Of a stretch of DNA of 11,847 nt, positions 1 through 6,475 are shown piece by piece (the first letter of the stretch is position 1; each line of letters starts with the position of its first letter). Origin of the DNA: G020353115 sp964389685 (GTDB lineage Bacteria > Bacteroidota > Bacteroidia > Bacteroidales > VadinHA17). The position numbers and the translations under genes were made by a program. The stretch spans positions 1-11,847 of the forward strand of contig CAYMFM010000100.1 of the NCBI GenBank assembly GCA_964389685.1, in the 5' to 3' direction. The notes beneath the pieces were generated by a model that searched no databases, was not told the origin of the DNA, and saw nothing but the letters and a program-made list of their open reading frames with translations.

Positions 1-51
1 GTATGCCGGGTGGTGTGGGGGGACAGCGGTGCGAGCCGCTTCCTACCCGAT
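1..51 (+). mobile_element. Group II intron, 3' end (domain V tail and domain VI)
   Basis: The sequence folds as a group II intron domain VI. G17-G19 pair with C46-C48, G20-A23 with T41-T44 (one G-T wobble), and A25-G29 with C36-T40, closing loop 30-35. A45 is left unpaired inside the helix, 7 nt from the 3' end, which is where the branch-point adenosine of group II introns sits. The element ends CCCGAT, matching the AY 3' terminus. Positions 1-14 with their CCGGGTGGTG run look like the 3' arm of domain V as found in Bacteroidota introns. The intron runs left to right; domains I-IV and the reverse transcriptase/maturase gene would be upstream of the window, so activity cannot be judged. The 3' splice junction is placed between 51 and 52. 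Confidence 0.82.
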
Positions 52-80
52 TAGAATAGATAAGCCAGAAAATTATCTTT

Positions 81-197
81 CCCTGTAGGGGATAAATAAA
101 TTGAATCATTACCCTGGTTTTGCTCAGGGAAATACTTAGGCATCCATTCTTTACCCCGGGGCTAACCCGGGCTAAAAACATATCGCCACTACGTGGC
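81..197. repeat. Cluster of four short palindromes
   Basis: Four inverted repeats follow one another: 81-90 (CCCT/AGGG, 2-nt loop); 112-129 (CCCTG at 112-116 with CAGGG at 125-129); 155-171 (CCCGGG twice, 5 nt apart, each also self-complementary); and 185-197 (GCCAC/GTGGC, 3-nt loop). GC-rich stems separated by AT-rich spacers resemble the short interspersed palindromes common between genes in Bacteroidota. None is followed by a T-run suggesting a terminator. Family membership is not verified. Confidence 0.5.
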
Positions 198-335
198 TTA
201 AAATAAGTGAAATGAATTGCCTGCACTATTCTTGTGCAATGATCCTCTATGCGAGCCACTCCGGATCGTTGAAACGAACCGGGTTAGGCCACATAAGCCG
301 CTCTGGAGGAGGTTCGATTTGCATCAAAATTCGTA

Positions 336-354
336 CCCCGAGCTTAAGTCGGGG
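336..354. repeat. Hairpin, 6-bp GC-rich stem
   Basis: CCCCGA at 336-341 pairs with TCGGGG at 349-354 around a 7-nt loop that contains the palindrome CTTAAG. No T-run follows on either strand, so a terminator is unlikely. Same general style as the palindromes at 81-197. Confidence 0.45.
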
Positions 355-549
355 CACGACCGGTCTCTGGAATGATAGAACACCCCACAGAGGAAGCATT
401 TTTCAGAATCAATATCTACCAATCATTCCCGGTCCAACTACAAGGATCTTCAGCGGAAAATCCTTCCATGGACCGCAACGCACCAGGCGATCCGATACCG
501 AAAGACGAACAACGAAAACCGAAAATAAAGTTTATAGATAAACGGATGT

Positions 550-607
550 CCCCCTCTGGAGGGGAAAAATCCTGATCCGTCAACCGACTGATCAGGATAG
601 GGGGAGG
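550..607. repeat. Compound palindromic element next to uvrB
   Basis: Two hairpins lie side by side: CCCCTC/GAGGGG (551-556 with 559-564, 2-nt loop) and a perfect 9-bp stem (569-577 with 590-598, 12-nt loop). The right flank (about 599-607, G-rich) can also pair with the C-rich left edge at 550-554, giving an alternative outer stem. This looks like a mobile palindromic repeat of the kind scattered in Bacteroidota genomes; copy number cannot be seen from one window. Confidence 0.5.
565..598 (-). terminator. Rho-independent terminator of uvrB
   Basis: Read on the minus strand, a perfect 9-bp stem (598-590 with 577-569, 12-nt loop) is followed at once by five T residues (complement of A565-A569). 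It begins about 40 nt beyond the uvrB stop codon, the expected place for an intrinsic terminator. The stem is only moderately GC-rich and the T-run is short, so efficiency may be modest. Confidence 0.6.
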
Positions 608-637
608 GAAAATATAGGGTAATAATGTTCGGAAATT

Positions 638-2653
638 TTATTGTTTCGACCGCATGATCTTCTCCAGCTCGTACATCTCATCCCGCAGTCGTGCAGCTTC
701 TATAAAGTCAAGCTCCCGTGCCGCTTTCTCCATGGATCTTCTGGTTTTATCAATTGCCTTTTCCAGCGCCTTATCGTCCATGTATTTAACCACCGGGTCT
801 GCTGCCAGGTTCACCGTTTCCTGTTCAATGTAGGCTTTTTTCACACCTCTTTTACCGGAAAGATCACCCATAATGGATGTCGTGGCTTTGATGATCTGAC
901 GCGGTGTGATCCCCATCTCTTCATTAAACTTCAATTGTTTCTCCCTGCGCCGGTTCGTCTCATCAATGGTACTCTGCATCGATCCTGTGATCGAATCGGC
1001 GTACATGATCACCTTTCCGTTGATGTTTCTTGCTGCCCTTCCGGCCGTTTGTGTAAGGGACCGGGACGACCGCAGAAAACCCTCCTTGTCGGCATCAAGA
1101 ATAGCAACAAGTGATACTTCCGGGAGGTCAAGCCCCTCACGCAGGAGGTTGATCCCGACCAGGACATCAAACGTTCCTTTCCTGAGGTTCTCCATGATAT
1201 CAACCCGTTCCAGGGTATCAATATCCGAATGAATGTAGCGGCATTTAACAGCCAACCGGTGAAGGTAGGCACTGAGCTCTTCTGCCATTCTCTTGGTCAG
1301 TGTTGTTACCAGCACTCGTTCATTCCTCTCTGCCCGGAGATTGATCTCCTCCATCAGGTCGTCAATTTGATTCTGACTGGACCGTACCTCAATAGCCGGG
1401 TCAAGCAGTCCGGTTGGCCGTATTACCTGGTCTACAACCACTCCCTCACTCTTTTCCAGTTCATAGTCGGCAGGTGTGGCACTGACAAACAGTACCTGGC
1501 CTATCAGCTGTTCGAACTCTTCAATTTTCAGCGGACGGTTGTCCAGAGCCGCAGGTAAGCGAAATCCATATTCGACCAGGGTCTGTTTTCTGGAATGATC
1601 TCCTCCGTACATGGCTCTGACTTGCGGGATCGTGACATGGCTCTCATCGATCACGGTGATGAAATCAGCAGGGAAATAATCCAGCAGGCAGAAAGGACGG
1701 GTTCCCGGTTTACGTCCGTCGAAATACCGGGAATAATTCTCTATTCCACTGCAATACCCCAGCTCCTTTATCATTTCAAGATCGTATTTCACCCGCTGCT
1801 CCAACCGCTTTGCTTCATCATCCCGTGCAATCTCATGGAAATACCCTACCTGCTTTTCCATGTCCTGATGAATCTCAACCAGAGCATTATTCATCCGCTC
1901 ACGCGTTGTAACAAAAATATTGGCCGGATAGATAAATACCTGTTCATGAGATTCAATCACCTTTCCATTGACCGGATCAAACGATTCGATCCCCTCGATC
2001 TCGTCACCCCAGAAAAAAATCCGGTATGCATAATCACCGTATGCCAGGAAAACATCCACGGTATCTCCCTTGACACGGAAGGTGCCCCTCCTGAAGTCGA
2101 ATTCATTCCGGGAATAGAGTCCATCCACCAGCTTTCTCAGGAAAACGTTTCTTGGGATGGTCTGTCCCGTGTTCACCTTGAGGGTGTTGCTGTGAAAATC
2201 TTCCGGATTACCAATCCCATAAAGACACGATACAGAGGATACAACAATGACATCCTTGCGCCCAGAAAGCAGGGATGAGGTGGTGCTGAGGCGCAATTTC
2301 TCAATTTCGTCATTGATCGACAGGTCTTTTTCAATATACGTGTCTGTAACCGGCAGGTAGGCTTCCGGCTGGTAATAATCATAATAGGAGACGAAATATT
2401 CAACCGCGCTGTCCGGGAAGAATTGCTTAAATTCACCGTACAATTGAGCTGCCAGTGTCTTGTTATGACTCAGTACAAGAACAGGTCGCTGCACCTGTTC
2501 AATCACATTGGCAATGGTGAATGTTTTTCCCGACCCTGTTACCCCCAGCAGGGTTTGAAAAGGTGTTTCACTATCCACTCCTTCCACCAGCTGCCGGATG
2601 GCTTCCGGTTGATCGCCGGTGGGACTGTACTCTGATATTAAGTGAAAATCCAT
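638..2653 (-). CDS. uvrB: UvrABC excinuclease subunit B
   Basis: UvrB is the damage-verifying helicase-like subunit of bacterial nucleotide excision repair. UvrA loads it onto distorted DNA, it opens the duplex around the lesion and recruits UvrC for the dual incision. The 671-residue product is full length for the family. Walker A GVTGSGKT is at residues 37-44. The beta-hairpin that probes damaged DNA includes YYDYYQPEAYLP at 90-101. The DEAD-like motif II reads DESH at 336-339, with motif VI (QTAGRAARN) in the C-terminal motor domain. The last 40 or so residues form the UVR domain that contacts UvrC (ARELDFIEAARLRDEM). The start fits the conserved N-terminus, with TGDQPEAI from residue 12. 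The exported nuclease gene lies 60 bp upstream on the same strand, so read-through is possible, but that protein is secreted and unlikely to act in repair. Nothing suggests damage to the gene. Confidence 0.98.
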   Translation of the reverse strand: MDFHLISEYSPTGDQPEAIRQLVEGVDSETPFQTLLGVTGSGKTFTIANVIEQVQRPVLVLSHNKTLAAQLYGEFKQFFPDSAVEYFVSYYDYYQPEAYLPVTDTYIEKDLSINDEIEKLRLSTTSSLLSGRKDVIVVSSVSCLYGIGNPEDFHSNTLKVNTGQTIPRNVFLRKLVDGLYSRNEFDFRRGTFRVKGDTVDVFLAYGDYAYRIFFWGDEIEGIESFDPVNGKVIESHEQVFIYPANIFVTTRERMNNALVEIHQDMEKQVGYFHEIARDDEAKRLEQRVKYDLEMIKELGYCSGIENYSRYFDGRKPGTRPFCLLDYFPADFITVIDESHVTIPQVRAMYGGDHSRKQTLVEYGFRLPAALDNRPLKIEEFEQLIGQVLFVSATPADYELEKSEGVVVDQVIRPTGLLDPAIEVRSSQNQIDDLMEEINLRAERNERVLVTTLTKRMAEELSAYLHRLAVKCRYIHSDIDTLERVDIMENLRKGTFDVLVGINLLREGLDLPEVSLVAILDADKEGFLRSSRSLTQTAGRAARNINGKVIMYADSITGSMQSTIDETNRRREKQLKFNEEMGITPRQIIKATTSIMGDLSGKRGVKKAYIEQETVNLAADPVVKYMDDKALEKAIDKTRRSMEKAARELDFIEAARLRDEMYELEKIMRSKQ

Positions 2654-2713
2654 TGTGCATAAAATGAACGTAGCGGTTTAGCAGCAATGCTCCGGGAAAG
2701 GACAATCAGGCGA

Positions 2714-3748
2714 TCATTCTTCTTTTTTCAAAATCAAATATACCGGGAGATGATCACTCACTCCGCCGAAATAGGAAACGCCTCCATAGGTTTTGTTGGG
2801 TGTTACCTCCCCAATCTTCGGATTACTATACATCATCCACTCTTCGCGGAATATCTTACCGTCCGTGAAATCAAGATGAATACCTTTCCTGTCATGGATC
2901 AATGCCTGTGAAACGATGAGTTGATCCAGCATGTTCCAGTTTCCCTTGTAACTGTATGTACCCTTGCTCTCCAAATTATGCATATCATACATCAGGTTAT
3001 ACAGGTCCCGGTTGGTAGTATTCCTCCGCTTGTTATTTGCATTGAGAAAAGTATGAAGGCTGTTGTTTGTGGGTTCATCATTGAAATCTCCCATGATAAT
3101 GATCTTTGCTTCCGGTTCAAAATTAAGGATGGAATCCACGGCTTTTCGCAACGTTACCGAAGCATAGATACGCCTTCTTTCGGTCTCTTTTTCACCATCA
3201 CGACGTGAACTCCAATGGTTAACGAAACAATGCAGGACTTCATCACCTGCTGTGTTGCCTTTAACGTACAGGATGTCTCGGGTTGTTATGGTATCAGAAG
3301 GAATAGTAACCGGGATCTTTTTCCAGGATTCCACATCAAACAGATCCGTCCGGTAGATCAACGCAACATCTATCCCGCGGACATCCGGACTGTCTTCATG
3401 AACAATTCCATATTTTTCTTTTTCCATTTTACGGGTGGAAATGAGATCCTGAAGAACCTGCCGGTTTTCCACTTCACATAAACCGATGATGGCGGGCAGG
3501 TTTTTTTTATCGACGGATGTGAAAACTTCCGACAGGTCATCGAGTTTCTTCTCATACCGTTTCAGGGTCCATTGTTTCTCGCTTGCCGGAGTAAATTCAT
3601 CATCGAGGGTCGCCGGATCATCCTCTGTATCAAACAGGTTTTCGACATTATAGAACATGACAATAAAATGATCCGTTGTCTCCTTTCCCTGTCCATACAG
3701 GTGAATCGAAATCACAATCAATAAACCAAACCATACTGTTTTTCTCAT
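2714..3748 (-). CDS. Exported endonuclease/exonuclease/phosphatase family protein
   Basis: A 344-residue metal-dependent phosphodiesterase-fold protein of the DNase I/EEP superfamily, complete. Residues 1-20 form a signal peptide (hydrophobic stretch, then YGQG), so it should act in the periplasm or outside the cell. Family landmarks occur in order: FYNVENLFD (32-40) with the metal-site Asn34; CEVEN with the metal-binding Glu92; GIDVALIYR (125-133); NHWSSRR with the active-site His178; GDFND (220-224) with Asp221 and Asn223; and the terminal SDHLPVYL with the general-base His333. All catalytic positions are therefore present. EEP proteins may cleave DNA, RNA, phospholipid headgroups or sugar phosphates, and the sequence does not decide which. 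The gene faces away from the kelch operon and probably has its own promoter in the 195-bp gap; uvrB follows 60 bp downstream. Confidence 0.92.
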   Translation of the reverse strand: MRKTVWFGLLIVISIHLYGQGKETTDHFIVMFYNVENLFDTEDDPATLDDEFTPASEKQWTLKRYEKKLDDLSEVFTSVDKKNLPAIIGLCEVENRQVLQDLISTRKMEKEKYGIVHEDSPDVRGIDVALIYRTDLFDVESWKKIPVTIPSDTITTRDILYVKGNTAGDEVLHCFVNHWSSRRDGEKETERRRIYASVTLRKAVDSILNFEPEAKIIIMGDFNDEPTNNSLHTFLNANNKRRNTTNRDLYNLMYDMHNLESKGTYSYKGNWNMLDQLIVSQALIHDRKGIHLDFTDGKIFREEWMMYSNPKIGEVTPNKTYGGVSYFGGVSDHLPVYLILKKEE

Positions 3749-3776
3749 GACAATCCTTTGTTAAAAAGTTAAACTA

Positions 3777-3784
3777 CAAAATTA
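3777..3784 (-). promoter_or_regulatory. Possible -7 element (TAnnTTTG) for the exported nuclease
   Basis: On the minus strand the octamer TAATTTTG matches the Bacteroidota -7 consensus TAnnTTTG exactly and lies 28 nt before the ATG at 3748. That would give a short leader of roughly 20 nt. No clear -33 TTG is present at the expected distance, only a T-rich stretch, and AT-rich sequence matches this motif by chance fairly often. Confidence 0.35.
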
Positions 3785-3943
3785 ATATTTTGGCCGGATT
3801 GAGGCATGAAAATTGCATGAAGTTATCGTGTTTATAACCTGTTGTTTTATACTTGTTTTCGAATATTTATTACATTTATAGAGAATTCCCGGTTTTTTGT
3901 CGTTTAGCGAGTACGAGATATCCAAAAACCAAAGAATACTATC

Positions 3944-5242
3944 ATGAAAATGGATACCGGTTGTCATAAAGCCATCCTTTTTCTCCTTGTCCTTGGATTG
4001 GTTTTGTCTTCCTGTGAGAAACTGGATATTGTCCGCGAGATCGCCCTTGCGACGAAACGTGTTGAGATCGTCTCCTCTACGGCGGTCAAGGTCACCGGTG
4101 AGATTGTGGATGAAGGTGAGGGCATTGAGGATTACGGTTTCGTTTTTTCATCAACCAATAGCACACCGACCATTACGGGTGCAGATCAAATTGCATCAAC
4201 AGACCGGCCTGAACCAGGGGAATTTGTTCAGATTATCGGTGAACTCGAGCCCAGGGTTAAATACTATGTACGGGCATATGCCACTCCGGATCAAACAAAT
4301 TACCGGTACAGCGACCCCATTACGTTTACCATCCAGGATGTTTGGACCCAGAAATCAAGTTTTGGCGGTCCGGCAAGGGAGAACGCCGTAGCTTTTACCG
4401 TGAACGGAATAGCATACATGGGCATGGGAAACAATACAACAGAGTTTCTATATGATTTCTGGGAATACAACCCGGAATTTGACACATGGACCCAGAAGGC
4501 CGATTTCCCCAGTGGAACCTCAGTGACCAACTACAGCATTGCCACATCAGCCTGGGCAATTCTTGGACTGGAGGGGACACAGGAGACCTGGGCGTATGAC
4601 TTTGATGGGAATACGTGGGTACAGAAAGCTGATTTTCCCGGTGTTGCCCGGTATATGGGCTTTTGCTTCCCCCTGCAGGGGAAGGTGTATTTCGGAGGTG
4701 GGGTCGTTCTGGACCCGGCTCGTAGTTATCCGGTTGACTTCTGGGAATATGATCCGGTGGACGATGTCTGGACCCGAAAGGCTGATTTCCCTGCCATCGG
4801 AAGGGAGCACGCGGCAAGCCTCAATATCGGCGGATATGGTTTTGTCGGAATGGGATGTAGCGTGGATGAAGTTGAAAACACTACTTTTTACGTTGATTTC
4901 TGGCGGTTTGACCCCTTGGATAATTCTGGTGGAACTGATACCAGGGGAAATCCGATCGGGTCATGGACAGAAAGAGCAGAAGCACCGGCAGCAACACGTT
5001 TTATTGGATATACCATTGATAACATGGGATTTGTGTTTAGCCAGAACAAGTTTTTAATCTATAATCCGGGATTGAATTCCTGGTCTCTATCTCCTGTTTT
5101 CAGTGCCGTTGGGCGGTTCAATGCTGCCGGATTTGCATTGAACGGACGCGCATATATCGGTACAGGAATATACGATTCCGGTGGGGGGAATATGGTTGTT
5201 GTGAATGATTTCTGGGAATATATTCCACCGGTGTTTGAATAA
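3944..5242 (+). CDS. Lipoprotein with FN3-like domain and six-bladed kelch propeller
   Basis: A 432-residue exported lipoprotein. A hydrophobic signal (10-21) ends in the lipobox LSSC with Cys24 as lipidation site. Residues about 35-130 look like a single FN3-like domain (SSTAVKVTGEI, GIEDYGFVFS, VKYYVRAYA). From about 132 on there are kelch repeats, with DFWEY-x-P followed by W-T-x-K-A-D-F-P and an Arg at the blade turn. I count six blades. The last C-terminal strand (NDFWEYIPP) has no following W-strand, while the first (VWTQKSSF) has no preceding FWEY strand, so the ring appears closed by the N- and C-terminal strands together. Such propellers bind proteins or glycans; no catalytic residues are evident. 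It is first in the operon, 22 bp ahead of the DUF4907 gene. The start is the first ATG; Met3 is an alternative. No Shine-Dalgarno is seen. Confidence 0.88.
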   Translation: MKMDTGCHKAILFLLVLGLVLSSCEKLDIVREIALATKRVEIVSSTAVKVTGEIVDEGEGIEDYGFVFSSTNSTPTITGADQIASTDRPEPGEFVQIIGELEPRVKYYVRAYATPDQTNYRYSDPITFTIQDVWTQKSSFGGPARENAVAFTVNGIAYMGMGNNTTEFLYDFWEYNPEFDTWTQKADFPSGTSVTNYSIATSAWAILGLEGTQETWAYDFDGNTWVQKADFPGVARYMGFCFPLQGKVYFGGGVVLDPARSYPVDFWEYDPVDDVWTRKADFPAIGREHAASLNIGGYGFVGMGCSVDEVENTTFYVDFWRFDPLDNSGGTDTRGNPIGSWTERAEAPAATRFIGYTIDNMGFVFSQNKFLIYNPGLNSWSLSPVFSAVGRFNAAGFALNGRAYIGTGIYDSGGGNMVVVNDFWEYIPPVFE

Positions 5243-5264
5243 AAGTTATGATGAAGAACGCGAT

Positions 5265-5645
5265 ATGAATAATTCGAGAAGATATATCGTAGGGTTGTCG
5301 ACCATTATTCTACTGGCAGCAGTTACTTTTATCATGATAATAAAAGGAAACAGATCATCGGATGAAATCACCATAGAGGGTAATGAGGATGACAGTTCCG
5401 GAGTAGTGAGAACGATTGAGACAACTGTTTTCCAGGTCGGAGACGGATGGGGATATGATGTATTTGTTGATGGTAAGCGATTTATTCACCAGCCATATAT
5501 GCCTGCACTTCAGGGCAATAAGGCATTTGATGCCGAGTCCGATGCAAAAAAAGTGGCAGAATTTGTGGCTGGTAAAATACGGATGAATAGTATTCCCCCA
5601 ACGGTAAGTTACCAGGAGTTGGATAGCCTGGGAGTTATAAAATAA
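5265..5645 (+). CDS. DUF4907 family membrane-anchored protein
   Basis: A 126-residue protein starting at the ATG at 5265, 22 bp after the kelch stop codon. An upstream in-frame ATG at 5205 lies inside the kelch gene and would put 20 polar residues before the membrane segment, so it is not preferred. Residues 8-26 form one hydrophobic helix (anchor or uncleaved signal), followed by an acidic linker (33-45). The conserved core has GWGYD (61-65), GKRFIHQPYMPA and QGNKAF (about 70-88), then a helix and an IPPTVS segment before the C-terminus. This pattern matches DUF4907, a family of small Bacteroidota proteins of unknown function that I recall occurring beside kelch proteins. Here it directly follows one, so a shared envelope role is plausible but unproven. 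No catalytic residues are apparent. Confidence 0.8.
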   Translation: MNNSRRYIVGLSTIILLAAVTFIMIIKGNRSSDEITIEGNEDDSSGVVRTIETTVFQVGDGWGYDVFVDGKRFIHQPYMPALQGNKAFDAESDAKKVAEFVAGKIRMNSIPPTVSYQELDSLGVIK

Positions 5646-5655
5646 TTTTAACGCG

Positions 5656-6465
5656 ATGAAGACCAGACCAATCAAGATCCTGTTTCTTTCAGCATGGCTC
5701 CTTTGTATTGCTGTCATCCAGGGTAGTGGACAGGTGCTCAGCAAGGTACAGATCGAAAACATCGATTTTGGCCTGCAAGAAGGCAAAATTGTTATTACCT
5801 ACGACTTGATGAAATCGGATAAGAATGAACGATTCATTGTCTTTGTCAATGCCATTACGGAGTCCGGAGATTCTATACTTGCCCGGTCAGTGAGCGGAGA
5901 TGTAAACGAGAATGTATCCGGCGGGCGGAATAAAACAATCGTCTGGGATTATGAACGGGATCACTTCTTTACCGAAGAAGCGTTTCAGATTGAAGTGACT
6001 GCTGTTCCGCAATTTGTGGAACCATCAGAATTAGCCGGAGCCTATGGTGATTACCCGGGACTTGGCAAGTCATTTTTAATGTCAACTGCTTTCCCCGGCT
6101 GGGCAAGTACCAAACTGAAAGACGGTAAACCACACTGGTTGAAGGGAATTGTCGGATATGGCTGCCTTTCCCTTTCCTATCTTTATAACAGAAAGGCGGC
6201 TAATAGTTTCGAGGATTACAAAGTGTGCATGGACAGAAAGGAGAGGAGTAGCCTCTATGATGATGCCGTATCCCAGAAACAATTGTCTTCCATCTTTGCT
6301 TTTTCTGCCCTGGCAGTATGGATCATGGATTATACATGCATCATCATTAGCCATAACAAACTAATGAAAAATACGTATAATACCAATGTGCATAAAATCT
6401 CTTTCGGATATGATTTTGATCCTTTATCGGCACAACCGCAATTGTCTGTTAAACTAACATTTTAA
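5656..6465 (+). CDS. Exported protein: beta-rich N-terminal domain, hydrophobic C-terminal half
   Basis: A 269-residue protein I cannot assign firmly. Residues 1-25 are a signal peptide (LLCIAVIQGSGQ). Residues about 30-118 look like an extracytoplasmic beta-sandwich, with KIVITYDL, SVSGDVNENVSGG and NKTIVWDYERD, a pattern I associate with Bacteroidota envelope proteins. A linker with GDYPGLGKS leads into the second half. This has two hydrophobic segments (about 161-178 and 213-233) separated by a charged stretch, and ends in alternating residues and an aromatic Phe. The FPGWASTKLKDGKPHWL region recalls the PGLGQ-type entry of DUF5683 membrane proteins, but similarity is loose. It begins 10 bp after the DUF4907 stop and ends 10 bp before the caspase gene, so it is very likely co-transcribed with the protease and may anchor or chaperone it at the membrane (inference). 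Confidence 0.7.
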   Translation: MKTRPIKILFLSAWLLCIAVIQGSGQVLSKVQIENIDFGLQEGKIVITYDLMKSDKNERFIVFVNAITESGDSILARSVSGDVNENVSGGRNKTIVWDYERDHFFTEEAFQIEVTAVPQFVEPSELAGAYGDYPGLGKSFLMSTAFPGWASTKLKDGKPHWLKGIVGYGCLSLSYLYNRKAANSFEDYKVCMDRKERSSLYDDAVSQKQLSSIFAFSALAVWIMDYTCIIISHNKLMKNTYNTNVHKISFGYDFDPLSAQPQLSVKLTF

Positions 6466-6475
6466 TTGAAAAGCC

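Larger units (their letters stand above)
52..637. other. Gene-free region with palindromes
   Basis: No convincing gene lies between the intron end and uvrB. Two open frames exist on the plus strand (212-541, 109 codons; 372-575, 67 codons), but they overlap each other, span palindromic sequence, lack a ribosome-binding site and resemble no family I recognise. The stretch holds several short inverted repeats (listed separately), the last of which sits directly downstream of uvrB. It looks like an intergenic island that has collected a retroelement and small palindromic repeats. Confidence 0.6.

Noticed and set aside
212..575. Two overlapping plus-strand open frames (109 and 67 codons) in the left gene-free region
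   Set aside because: They overlap in different frames, run through palindromic sequence, have no ribosome-binding site or promoter, and show no recognisable domain. The shorter one has a more protein-like composition but nothing else in its favour.
1595..2278. 227-codon open frame antisense to uvrB
   Set aside because: It lies wholly inside a clearly functional uvrB on the other strand and its translation has no family resemblance.
638..3748. uvrB and the EEP nuclease as a DNA-repair operon
   Set aside because: The nuclease has a clear signal peptide, so it acts outside the cytoplasm; adjacency alone does not support a joint repair role.
3830..3890. Promoter for the kelch operon (TTG followed by TACATTTA)
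   Set aside because: The -7-like octamer lacks the final G and the gap to the TTG is about 15 nt, shorter than the usual 19-22 nt, so I cannot support a specific site although a promoter is expected in this divergent gap.
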